The notes under the pieces were generated by a model. That model had not been told where the DNA came from. It made no database searches and saw nothing but the letters and a program-made list of their open reading frames with translations. From Saccopteryx bilineata (lineage: Eukaryota > Chordata > Mammalia > Chiroptera > Emballonuridae), in the NCBI RefSeq assembly GCF_036850765.1, contig NC_089490.1, forward strand, positions 278,518,482 to 278,582,481: a stretch of 64,000 nt of DNA. The letters run 5' to 3'. Positions 11,326 to 22,009 of the stretch are shown here, in pieces. Position numbers and translations under genes: made by a program. Position 1 is the stretch's first letter; each line of letters opens with the position of its first letter.

Positions 11326-13551
11326 ACTATTCCTCTTCTACCTTTGGTTCATACGCTGATCTTACCCAGTCAAACTGAGCATGTCCTGAGAGCACAAAAG
11401 CTTTGTGGAAGAAAGGGAGGTGAGCAGAAGCAATGAGTGTCACTGCCAGGCTTGACCCCTGAAACCTTACATGTGTTCCCCACATTCTTTCTCCCCCCCC
11501 CTACTGTTGTCTTGAGAGACAAGATTAGGGTGGCCTTGAAAGCCACATGTTGGAAACTGCAGAGACACTGGCAGCCAAAATCCCTGAATGACCACATGGA
11601 GCAGAGCCACTACCAACCTGAAGGACTCCTCTGAGAAATGATACAAAACTCTGATATGTGCAGCTTCTTTAGTCTGAGGTCTCTTTGTTACAGCAGCTAG
11701 TGTTACCGTAACTAATACAGACTTATCCATCTTCATATCCCCAGTACCTACAAAAGAGCATAGCTGTGTTGTTAATCAAATAATCTAAATACAACATCCA
11801 TACTTGTGAAGCAGAGCTATCCAGAACTGCTACCAGTTCTAGAAAAACAAAACATATACTCTTTATTATGAAGAAAAAAGGTCATTAAAAAATGAAAGCA
11901 CTGAAGTCTGCAAGTATCTAGTTCGGCCATCTGTATGGTACACACAAACTAGAACATATCCACGTATGAAGGAGACAGTAGCAATGTCTTCCCTCAGTAT
12001 GATTTCTCTTTCTTCGAGGTACAAAATTTCAGAAATCTTTACAAACCTCCCTTCCATCACTCAGCTCTGCCCCATCCCCATTCAAGGTTTGTGCCTAACT
12101 GGCCAAAGTCAAATAGATTATTCTATTCCACTAGTCATGGAGATTGATTTGGGCATGATTTTGGGAACAAGGCCAGACCACAAAGTCTAGCCAGTTTATT
12201 AAGACTGACTATAATTTAAAGCATTAATTCAGTCCACTTCAATATACTGAGACAGCAAACAGTGCAAAAGACATTCCTGAGATTAGGTTACATGCCCAAG
12301 AGCAAGATATCCTGTGTGTTCTTGATGTTCCATCTTAGAGGGATGTCAAAGAAAAGGATGATTTGGTCTTTCTGGCTTCTTCTACCATCATCTTCCCTGG
12401 TGAGGTCTCCAATGAGCCCACCTATCAGAGATGGGAAGGAGATGGCTACAAGGTCCAGCAAGCTATCTGACTTCTCCAATGAATATACAATTTCAATGAT
12501 GTACTGGGCGTTTAGAGTGGGTGAGGCCTTCTCCACAGTGCCTCTTACCAAGTGCTAACATAACCAGGTTTAACTCTGGCCATGCCCTGAGCTACTCAAG
12601 CCGTAGAACTGGGGCAGGGGGTGCAGGGAGACAGGAACACCTGTGTTGAAACACTCCACAGAGGATTCTGACAGCAACCTCCTCCCCCCCCAGGTGAGCT
12701 CCAGGGATAGAAAGCAAATCTTACCTCCCTAATCTGTGCTTTATATTTTTGAATTCTTTTCTGATAATAGGAAATAACACATATTCATTATGAATTTTAA
12801 AAGTTAAGTAAAAAGTGAGTGAAGTAGAAAATGAAAAGCTTTCAAAATCTGTCCCCACAAAAAAAGCAACCTTATATAATAAGTGAATGTAAATCTTATA
12901 GAGCTTTCCATATCTATACAAATATATAACTTTTCTAATCAATCATGTAGTCAAGCTACCATTATGCCTTAATGTTACAGCAGTAATATGGGCTTATAAT
13001 CCACTGAAAATGCATATTATTACTATACATTTATTAAGGGTGGGTCAATTTTTTATAATAATGTTCTGGTTTCTGATATTTCCCGTTTTTTCTTTTTGTT
13101 TTTTTCTTTTCTTTTATTTTCTACCTACTTCCACCTGGAGCAAAATTCCCCCTCCTCTGCACATAGTTTCCTAACTTCTTGGGTCAAAGTGTACTTGGAA
13201 AATCATTGAGGGAAAAGGGACCAAAACGATGAAACCACTCTCAGCAAGGTAACACCGATGTGACACAGAGCAAGCGCGACAGCTTTCATCTGTGTGGTTG
13301 GTATTTATTTTTCTACTTCTGGTCACTCATCTGAACATATTTTCCTTTTCATTTCCAGTCAGCATATAAAAGAATTTTTTACTACATAATTTAAGGTGTT
13401 TGAAATTTTGGTATAACTGTATTAGCCATGGTATTCTTGGGTTGAATCTTTCCAATAGCAATAAATCTCTATAAAAAAATAAAAGTAAAATGATGCAGTA
13501 TATCATTTTTGATTCCATACTACTCCTGGTTTAACTTATGACATTTATATT
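11326..13551. other. Unassigned sequence with one protein-like open frame
   Basis: 11640-11730 may be the end of an old LTR (TTTGTTACAGCAGCTAG, ACTAATACAGAC). On the minus strand at 12288-12551, an 87-codon frame reads with a soluble-protein-like composition (SPTLNAQYIIEIVYSLEKSD, ISFPSLIGGLIGDL). I do not recognise it. The opposite strand is open too, so it may be chance or an old retrocopy. Confidence 0.4.
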
Positions 13552-13895
13552 TTTTTTAATTGAGAGGAGGGTGGATAATGAGGCAGACTCCAACATGTGG
13601 TCCAACCAGAATCTACCCAGCAACCCCATCTGGGGCCAATGCTCAAGTACTAAGCTATTTTTAACACCTGAGGTTGACATGCTCAGAACAACCAAGCCAT
13701 CCTCACCACCCAGGGCCACACTTGAACAAATCAAGCCACTTGGCTGTGGGAAGAGAAGAGGGAGAGAAGGGGGAGATTGGGAGTGGGGGAGAGAAGCAGA
13801 TGTTCACTTCTTCTTTGTGCCCTGACTGGGAATAGAACATGGGAAATCCATATGCTAGCCCCACACTCTATCCACCAAGCCACCAGCCAGGGCTG
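13552..13895 (-). mobile_element. Old tRNA-derived SINE, type A relative
   Basis: Minus-strand copy with GAGGGAGAGAAGGGGGAGA, CCCTGACTGGGAATAGAAC (B box complement) and CCAGCCAGGGC. Flanks GACATTTATATTT and GACATTTACGTCT are the duplication. It is more diverged than the other copies. Confidence 0.75.
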
Positions 13896-14839
13896 ACATT
13901 TACGTCTTTAACATTTTTATCTAGCTTTGTGCAAATAGATGGGAAAGTATCTAACATGGTACAAAATATAACTATGAAATAAAAGCTCGAGGTTAAGGCA
14001 CAAAAGGGACTAATCAGCTACAAAAACACCTCTCAGGATGAATAAAATAGTTAAAGTTTTAGCTGAACTATCAACTTTGAATACAATTACAGCCCCATAG
14101 TTAGTAGATCATTCAGAAATGGAGATTTTAATGTTCTTCTTTTCAAATTATAATGTGGAACTTTAGGCAATAGAGGGTAGTTTGTAGGAGTGAAAAGTCA
14201 TAAAGTAGAAAATGTAACACATCTAGCTTGGGGGGGGGCAGTAAGTGCAGCAAGTGAGGCCGTTGTCCTTCTAAAGTTTTAGGAACAGCAACACCTCTGA
14301 TCTGAAAGTCCCAAAAGATTGGACCAGAACAGAAAGCTGGATGAGATGAGTTTAAAAAAAAAAAATAGAGTAAGTACTCTGAAATAACTAGTGAAGAGAA
14401 AAATCATAGACAATGTCTGCTAAAATTAAAATTAGAGCTGTTAAATAGGAATTATCAATAGTCAATTGCTGTGACAATTGCACCTTCAGGACTATTCACA
14501 TCACCCCAAAAAAAGTGATTAAATACTCAAGAAAACTTCAAAGAGAGATTCTTTACTTAAATTAGGTATACTTCCTGTCTAAATGGTAATCTCTCTGTTC
14601 TAGGCCCAAAAAAAAGACAAAGCTCAGCTCAAAACATCTCCCACCACAAACAGGAGAAAAACTCTCAATACCCTGGGGACAGCTGGAAACCCTGAGGAAG
14701 ACATAATCCCAACTTCCAAGGTGCTGAACAAAGCTACCACTTGCTCCAGAAGGAAACACCATCTTTAACCATGAAGGCTCTTTGCTCTGCAAATATCCTT
14801 AAAATGACAGTCCAGGACAGTGGCTGTCAGTGCCTCCTT
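13896..14839. other. Unassigned intergenic sequence
   Basis: AT-rich with a run of nine G near 14230 and small A-runs. No gene seen. Confidence 0.55.
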
Positions 14840-15038
14840 TGCAAGGCATTCAGAAACGCAGATGACAATTATAGTGACACAAACTTCTTTTCAACAGCAT
14901 TAGATGTCAGAAAACAGTGGAATAATATAATTGAAGTGATTAAAATAATAATAATAATAATAATAATAATGGCCTAGAATTTTGTCACCTCAAGATAAGA
15001 GCAAAATAAAAATATTCTCAGATAAATGTAATCTTTAT
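14840..15038 (+). mobile_element. Old L1 ORF1-region fragment with (AAT)n
   Basis: AGATGTCAGAAAACAGTGGA and CTAGAATTTTGTCACC resemble the ORF1 3' part of L1/HAL1. An (AAT)n run lies at 14944-14970. Confidence 0.5.
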
Positions 15039-15052
15039 AATAAACTATCCAA

Positions 15053-15664
15053 GCCTGACCTGTGGTGGCGCAGTGGATAAAGAATAGACCTGAAACACTG
15101 AGGTTGCCAGTTAAAAACCCTGGGTTTGGCCCTGGCCGGTTAGCTCAGTGGTAGAGCATTGGCCTGGTGTGCGGGAGTCCCAGGTTCGATTCCCGGCCAG
15201 GGCACACAGGAGAAGCGCCCATCTGCTTCTCCACCCCTCCCCCTCTCCTTTCTCTCTGTCTCTCTCTTCTCCTCCCGCAGCCGAGGCTCCATTGGAGCAA
15301 AGTTTGCCCAGGCGCTGAGGGTGGCTCTGTGGCCTCTGCCTCAGGCGTTAGAATGGCTCTGGTTGCGGCAGAGCAATGCCCCAGATGGGCAGAGCCTCGC
15401 CCCCTGGAGAGCGTGCCGGGTGGATCCCGGTCGCATGCCGGGAGTCTGTCTGACTGCCTCCCCGTTTCCAACTTCAGAAAAGAAAAAAAAAAAACCCTGG
15501 GTTTGCCTGGTCAAGGCACATATGGGAGTTGATGCTTCCTGCTCTTCCCCCACCCCTTTTCTTGCTCTCTTTTTTCTCCTCTCTAAAATAAATAAATAAA
15601 AGGTTAAAAAAATAGTATATGTTAACTAGAATTCAATTTTTTTAAAAATAAAAAATAATAATAA
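15053..15664 (+). mobile_element. tRNA-derived SINE, type C, split by a type A SINE
   Basis: The head GCCTGACCTGTGGTGGCGC starts at 15053. The element is interrupted at 15129-15492 and resumes with CCTGGTCAAGGCACATATGG. The outer duplication AATAAACTATCCAA lies at 15039-15052 and 15665-15678. Confidence 0.92.
15129..15492 (+). mobile_element. tRNA-derived SINE, type A, nested in a type C SINE
   Basis: The head is GCCCTGGCCGGTTAGCTC with B box GGTTCGATTCC. The inner duplication AACCCTGGGTTTG lies at 15116-15128 and 15493-15505. This gives a clear order: type C first, then type A. Confidence 0.95.
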
Positions 15665-15678
15665 AATAAACTATCCAA

Positions 15679-16123
15679 ATTGTGAGATGTAATCAGAAAG
15701 CAAATGAAGTTTACTAATATTTACTTTCTTCTCATTTTTACTTTAAAACAGCTAGTAGACAAGTTCCTCTTCTACTGTTGGAGAAAGCTCAGGGCCATAA
15801 ATTTTCTGGTCACTGTTAGATTAAAAAAGTGTTAAAGGGCTAAATCACAAAAGCTCAATTGTACATTTTAAATCTCCATTGTCATGTAAGCATCGAAATT
15901 CAAACTTGGATTCCAAGCTGAGGTCTCTCTACCTCCTCAGGTCTGGTAGGGCTGTAGCAGTTACAACACCTGCAGTCTGGGGAGGGGCTGCCATCACCTC
16001 CCCTCCCTCCCCAGCGGGGATTTCTGCTCCTGCCTATGAGAGGCAGCTTCTGATCAGGTCAGGCGTGAGGGAAATCAGTGCTGTTGGGGTTCAAACTTGT
16101 TTTTATCTGACTCTTTTTCTTAC
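15679..16123. other. Unassigned intergenic sequence
   Basis: Nothing recognised. A short GC-rich patch lies near 15960-16060. Confidence 0.55.
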
Positions 16124-16300
16124 AGTGTATTATAAACTGAATATTTGTTCCCCTTCCCGCCCCCCCCAAAAAACAACCATATGTTGAAATCCTAACCCCC
16201 AATGGGATGGTGTTAGCAGGTGGAGCCTTTGGGAAGTGATTTGGTCATGAGAGATTGGTGCCATGAGAGAATACAACAAGAAGACATGCATCAGATTTCT
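16124..16300 (+). mobile_element. MaLR-type LTR fragment
   Basis: TTATAAACTGAATATTTGTT, ATATGTTGAAATCCTAACCC and GGAGCCTTTGGGAAGTGATT match the start of ancient ERVL-MaLR LTRs. Confidence 0.7.
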
Positions 16301-16871
16301 GGAAGTAAGGTTCATGAGCTCCAGGAAAAAGATAGGGACATCCCAGGAAAAGTGCCAGCACAATAGCAATATCTACAAACACTGAGATGTGAAGTCTCCC
16401 AGTGAATGGCCACATTCCTGCATGTTCACCAGACAGTGAACAAACCCCATGGATGCACAGAGTCCCGATCAATTTTTTAGTGTCCCACGCTTAAAAATGA
16501 ACCACCAGCCAAAGATCTCCAGACATGAGAAAAGACTCAGATGCAAGGAACAAATAACTACAAAATCTGAAGAGTGAAAATTAGACAAGAAAAAGAAATA
16601 AAAGGCATCCAAATCAGAAAGGAAGAAGCAAAATTGCCTCTGTTTGCAGATGGTATGATCTTAAACATAGATGAGTCTAAAAACTCCACCAAAAAATGTT
16701 TAGAATTAATAAACAAATTCAGTAAAGTTGCAAGATACAAAATCAACTTACAGAAATCAGGTGCATTTCAATACACTAACAACAAAATATCTGAAAAAGA
16801 ATAAACCACCAATCTCATTTACAACAGGATCGATAACAGTGGAATACCTAGGAATAAGCTCAGTTGAGGAA

Positions 16872-17076
16872 GGCCTGGCCTGTGGTGGCATAGTGGATAG
16901 AATGTTGACCTGGAATGCTGAGGTCACTGGTTCAAAACCTTGGGCTTGCCCGGTCAAGGCACACATGCTAAGCAACAAGCAAGCAATGAACAATTAAAGT
17001 GAAACTGAGTTGATACTTCTCACTCTCTGCTCCCTCCTCTCTTTGTAAAATCAATAAATAAAATACCTTTTTAAAA
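16872..17076 (+). mobile_element. tRNA-derived SINE, type C (about 200 bp)
   Basis: It begins GGCCTGGCCTGTGGTGGC, a variant of GCCTGACCTGTGGTGGCGC, with the B-box region GGTTCAAAACC, CGGTCAAGGCACA and a tail of AATAAATAAA. It is inserted in the old L1. Confidence 0.85.
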
Positions 17077-17087
17077 AAACTTAAGGA

Positions 17088-17425
17088 GCCTGACCAGGTG
17101 GTGGCGCAGTGGATAGAGCATCGGACTGGGATGCAGAAGACCCAGGTTCGAGACCCCAAGGTTGCCAGCTTGAGCGCAGGCTCATCTGGCTTGAGCAAAA
17201 AAGCTCACCAGCTTGGACCCAAGGTCACTGGCTCGAGCAAGGGGTTACTCTGTCTGCTGAAGGCCCGCAGTCAAGGTGCATATGAGAAAGCAATCAATGA
17301 ACAACTAAGGTGTCGCAATGAAAAACTGATGATTGATGATTCTCATCTCTCTTCGTTCCTGTCTGTCTGTCCCTATCTATCCTTTCTCTGACTCTCTCTG
17401 TCCTTGTAAAAAAAAAAAAAAAAAC
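17088..17425 (+). mobile_element. tRNA-derived SINE, type B (about 335 bp)
   Basis: It begins GCCTGACCAGGTGGTGGCGC with the B box GGTTCGAGACC. Internal repeats of the CAGCTTGAGC / GGCTCGAGCAAGGGG kind follow, then AAGGCACATATGAGAAAGCA-like sequence, a C/T tail and poly(A). The duplication AACTTAAGGAG flanks it on both sides. Confidence 0.92.
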
Positions 17426-17776
17426 AACTTAAGGAGTTGAAGATTTGTACACTGAAAACTGTGAGATTTTGATGAAAGAAACTGAAGAAGATACAGATAA
17501 ATGGAAAGATATCCTGTATTAATAAATTGAAAGAATTCAAATTGTTAAAATATCCATACTACTCAAAGCTATCCAGAGTCAATGCAATCCCTATAAAATT
17601 CCAATGGCATTTTTTATAGAAATAGAAGAAAACAATCCTAAAATTCATGTGGAACTACAAAAGACCCAAATGGTCAAAGCAATCTTGAGAAAGAATAACA
17701 AAGCTGGAGGTGTCACACTTTCTGATTTCAAACTTTATTACAAAGCCATAGTAATCAAAACAGTACAGTTCCAGCA

Positions 17777-17792
17777 AAAAAAAAAAAAAAAA

Positions 17793-17829
<37 letters not shown>
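17777..17829 (+). repeat. Compound microsatellite A-n, (TA)n, (CA)n
   Basis: About 18 A, then alternating TA, then about 12 CA units, inside the old L1. Confidence 0.95.
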
Positions 17830-18378
17830 GACCAATGGAACAGAATCAACAGCCCTTAAATAAATCCACACATATACAGTGAACTAAATTGTGACAAGGG
17901 AGCCAATAATACTCAATAAGGAGAGAATAGTCTCTTCAATAAATAATGTTGAGAAAACTGGTAATCCCATGCAGAAGAATGAAATCAGGCCCTATCTTAT
18001 CTCACTCACAAAAATTAACTCAAAATGATTTGAAGATTTAGACCTAAGATCTGAAACTGTAAAACTCCTAGAAGAAACCATAGGGGAAAATCTCCTTGAT
18101 ATGGGTCTTGACAATAATGTTTTAATATGACACCAAAAGCACAAGCAACAAATGAAAATATAAATAAATGAGACCAAATCAAACTAAAAGGCTTCTGCAC
18201 AGCAAAAGAAACAATTTTAAAAAAAAATTAAAAGACAATCTATGGAACAGGAGAAAATATTTGCAAACCATCTATTTGATAAGGGGTTAAGATCCAAAAT
18301 ATATAAGGAACTCATACAACTCAATAGCAAAAACACACAATTCAATTTAAAAATGCACAGAGGACTTGAATTGATATA

Positions 18379-18455
18379 TACTGCTCACAAAAATATGGGG
18401 ATATTTCAAAATGAATACGAAGCTATAAAATATCCCCTAATTTTTGTGAGCAGTA
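18379..18455. mobile_element. Mariner-type miniature element (77 bp)
   Basis: It starts TACTGCTCAC and ends GTGAGCAGTA. The arms match for about 28 bp with very few differences (GGGGATATTT is shared), leaving a short central loop. It is flanked by TA on both sides and inserted in the old L1. The TA target and near-palindromic shape fit a non-autonomous Tc1/mariner element. Confidence 0.85.
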
Positions 18456-19106
18456 TATTTCAAATGAAGACATACAAATAGTCAACAGGTATGTGAATAG
18501 ATGCTTAATATCACTAATCACCAGGGAATGAAAATCAAAACCACAATAATATATCACCTCAGACCCGTTAAGATGGCTATTATCAAAAAGATAAAAGATA
18601 AAAGTATTGGTGAGAGTGTGGAGAAAATAAGAACCCTTGCGCATTGTTGGTCAGAATGTAAATTAGTATAGGCATTATGCAAAACGGTATAGAGGTTCCT
18701 CAAAAAATTAAAGATAGAACTATTATCTGATCCAGCAATCCCACTTCTGGGTCCATACCTGAAGGAAACAAAATTAGTATTTAGAAGAGATATCTGCACC
18801 CCCATGTTTATTGCAGCATTCTTTACACTAGCCAAAATATAGAAGCAACTTAACACACACACACATATATACAGTAAATACAGGCTTGAAAGTGTTTTTC
18901 TTGCTGTATTAGTTAACATAAATATATATTATATACACTATATATAATGGAATGTTAGCCATAAAAAAGAAGATCCTGCCATTTCCAACAACATGGTAGA
19001 TGGAAGAATGTTTGGGCCTTGAAGGCATTATGCTAAAAGAAGTAAGTCAGACACAGAAAGTCAAATACCCTATGATTTCACTTATATTTGTAATCTAAAA
19101 AAGCCC

Positions 19107-19213
19107 TTGGTTAATGCTCTGCTCTCGCTGTCTTAAAATTAATAGTGTTTGAACAAAGAAACTTGCATTTCCACTTTGCACTGGGTCTCACAGATCAAGT
19201 AGTTGTTCCTGAC
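19107..19213 (+). repeat. 107-bp repeat, arm 1 (inside old L1)
   Basis: It reads TTGGTTAATGCTCTGCTCTC to GTAGTTGTTCCTGACC and interrupts the L1 3' region, so it arrived as an insertion. Its reverse complement lies at 20397-20504 with only a handful of mismatches. Confidence 0.85.
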
Positions 19214-19455
19214 CAAAATTTACGCAGAATGGTGACTATACTTAACTACAGTTGATACTATATACTTGATAGCTGATAAAAGAATACATCATAAATGTTC
19301 TCACCATCAACAAAAGTAATTATGTGAGATGATGCGGTGCTAATTAACCCTATGGTGATAATCATTTTGCAACATATAGTGTATCAACTTATCACATCAT
19401 ATACCTTAAACTTATACAATGTTTTATGTTAATGATATCTCAATAAAACTAGGGG

Positions 19456-20396
19456 GGAAACCTACAAAATCTCAGTTGTTTGCCAGAACAAACATCTGAG
19501 AGGGAGTGTTGGAATAAAAAAAACTGGTTGAGAGTGTGGAAAGATAATGTCAGAGAGGTAAAGAAAGACAAAAGGGAGAAGAAAAAAGTCATCTCTAATA
19601 AAAAGGGGAAAATGCATTGAATCGTGCTTCTGAACTACTGTGATACTCTGCAATACCTTTTAGAGAACTGTTCACACTCTTGTGATTTTTGTATCTGCTT
19701 TGAGCTGGGATTCTTCAGATTTAAGTTAGCTTTGATTTTAACAAACACTGGGAAGACCATACAAGGATCCCAGCCAGGAGCTTTAACTTTGCTCTACAGG
19801 ACCCTGGAGGAAGGAGAGAGGCTGGGTAGGAAAAAGGGGTGAGCATAGCAGTTGAGGCATCTCTGCTTCCACAAGTGTGGGTTTATTTTATAGTTTGTCT
19901 CCTGGACTTCTGCAACTGATTTAATATGAACCAAGTTCAAAACCCACACATCCAAGTGCTATGTTGGTGCCAGGCTGTCAGACGAGACATGATCCCCTCA
20001 GGAACTCCTCCAATGTTCATGGACAGGTGCACTACATTACAAGATACCAAGAGCCTCAAGGAGACAGAACTGATGAATTCTCAGAAGATAAGCAACTACA
20101 AATCTGGAGCAAAGATCCCAGTTGCATGCTTGGCTCTCTCATTTCTCTCAATAACAGCTCTGCCCCTTTAATTACAGGTTGTGGATGGTTATAGCAAGAA
20201 AGAGAGCAGAAAGGTTACAGAGGTGCCTGTAGAGAGGTGGAGGGTGGCAATCTATACACAACCTCATCCAAATTTATTCCTTGCGCCTGGGCTTCCGATA
20301 CTTCATCACCCACCCTTATGATACAAGCACTGAACTGGAGGTCAATAAAGTATTCTCTCCCAGTTCTCTGCAAGTATCTGTTGCTACATAATTTCG
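19456..20396. other. Unassigned spacer between the inverted repeat arms
   Basis: Non-coding sequence between the end of the old L1 and arm 2 of the 107-bp repeat. Confidence 0.5.
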
Positions 20397-20504
20397 GGCA
20401 GGAACAACTACTTGATCTGTAAGACCCAGTGCAAAGTGGAAATGCAAGTTTCCTTGTTCAAACACTATTAATTTTAAGACAGCAAGAGCAGAACATTAAC
20501 CAAA
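20397..20504 (-). repeat. 107-bp repeat, arm 2 (inverted copy)
   Basis: Near-identical reverse complement of 19107-19213. The conserved core includes AAGTGGAAATGCAAGTTTCC and AACACTATTAATTTTAAGAC. The family is not identified; it looks like an old dispersed mammalian repeat. Confidence 0.85.
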
Positions 20505-22009
20505 GAGCCTGCTTCAAATTGCGGGACCCTGTACCATGGCCCAGGTAGCATGGCCCTGTAGCCAGCCCTCATTCCAGACCATGGGAAGACCACTGCTAGC
20601 GAAGGGGAGAGTAATAGTCTGCTAGGAAAGGGCCTAGTCCTGAGTTCCCTCCCTTTACATAAGCATGGCCAATCCTAGAACTTTGGTTTTCTTACCAAAT
20701 AATTGCACCAAAATAGCAAGTGAATGTGAAGCATAAACATTACTAAAAGAAGCCATCTTTTCTCCTCCCATATTCCAGAAAAATAATCAAATCTCTGCTT
20801 CATGTGCCCTGCAGAGAACATGCAGGGGGAAAAAAAGAATAAACTGTAGCCCCAGCCTTTAGTAATAAACCTTCTCTCTCACAAAGGACATTGTCTCCCT
20901 AAAGGAATGCCAGGCGTCCGTGAGAAACGGAGCGGTATTCCGGGAGGCAGACAGTTATTTTCCCCAAAGTTCTAAAATCCATGTAGGCAGTTAGCTGAGT
21001 AGAATGAAAGTCAATAATTCACAATTACCTCTTTGTACATCTCAATGCCTAGATACATTTTTAACTCTAATGGTGCAGTTTATATATGAACACTAATCAT
21101 TGCCCTTTGCTCATAACCAATAGCAGAGAAATTTTTTGTTGATGCTGTCACAGCGGTATAACTTCGAAGTGGCTAAGAACTCTGGTTCTGGACTCTTCTC
21201 CAGCCCAGTTCTACCATTTTCAATACCTGGGACTTGAGTGAGTTGGTGGGTTTCATTAAGCCTCATTTTCCCAATCTATAAAATGGGGATAATGGCAAGT
21301 GAGGATTAAAAAAGATGGTACATGTGACACGCACCCACAGCCCAGCACATCGTAAACCACTCATGAGGACACTCCTTCTCATGTCAAGTTCTCAGGGGTT
21401 GGCACAGGAACAGAAGCGAAACACCAGGTGTCCAGGGCCCTGGGGATACTCTGTTCTGGCTCCAGGGACGCTACTGAGAGTCCTGACTTGAACCTGCCCT
21501 GGTCCTCAGCCTCCCACCCAGCCCCAAATAATGTCCCGCAGGCGCTGGGCTCAGGCTGGAGCTACGACAGCCACCTCTGCTCAGGCTGCCCTGCTGTCAT
21601 CTGCCCTCGCCAAGCCTCTGCCAGGCCAAACTCCCAAAACACAAAGACTGCGGAGACCCAGTCCCAGCTCTGTTCCTCATCGCCGTGGCCTGGTGTTGAG
21701 GAGCTCCCACAGCATGACTCACCCCTGGTGAGCCAACCTTATTTCTTCCTCTACTCCACACCCTCAGCCTCCCCTCAACAGGCTAGTCACACTCCCTGCT
21801 ACGAAATAGCGAGCTCACTCCTGCCTCCGGCATGGCCCCTACTGGGAAGGTCTTTCCTGGTCCTCTGCCTGCTCGAACCTATCAGACATTTGGGAACTGT
21901 GACTTCTAGAACTCATTAGAAAGAATGTAATTTAATCTAGAGCCCTCTGCTCTCCTTTAATTCATGTGGAAAAGATTAAGTTGGATGCCTCACACACTCG
22001 TCATAACAA
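20505..22009. other. Unassigned sequence, partly GC-rich
   Basis: Apart from the MIR at 21160-21365, nothing is recognised. 21380-21920 is GC-rich and open for 163 codons on the plus strand (21428-21919), but the product is low-complexity Ser/Pro-rich with no domain. Confidence 0.5.
21160..21365 (+). mobile_element. MIR SINE
   Basis: GTGGCTAAGAACTCTGGTTC, CTCATTTTCCCAATCTATAA and GGGGATAATGGCAAGTGAGG. Confidence 0.82.

Larger units (their letters stand above)
16575..19455 (+). mobile_element. Old L1 (ORF2 RT to 3' end) with later insertions
   Basis: It begins at the RT region (AAAGAAATAAAAGGCATCCA; the catalytic box reads FADGMIL) and runs through the ORF2 C-terminal region to a 3' end near GATATCTCAATAAAACTAGG. 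It is interrupted by SINEs at 16872-17076 and 17088-17425, by a mariner miniature element at 18379-18455 and by a repeat arm at 19107-19213. Reading frames are destroyed. Confidence 0.88.

Noticed and set aside
12262..12558. 98-codon plus-strand frame opposite the minus-strand frame
   Set aside because: Composition is rich in Met, Phe and Trp and looks like a shadow; neither strand has a known match.
15140..15195. tRNA gene-like boxes (TGGCTCAGTGGTAGAGC and GGTTCGATTCC)
   Set aside because: These are the tRNA-derived heads of SINEs, followed by the SINE body and A-tail, not functional tRNA genes.
15159..15599. Long open frames in type A SINEs (up to 146 codons, also at 28797, 39691, 49417, 53018, 61945)
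   Set aside because: They recur in every copy of the GC-rich SINE body in all frames and lack any domain; they are by-products of base composition.
21428..21919. 163-codon open frame in a GC-rich patch
   Set aside because: Ser/Pro-rich, no domain, no splice or promoter context, and other frames are open too.
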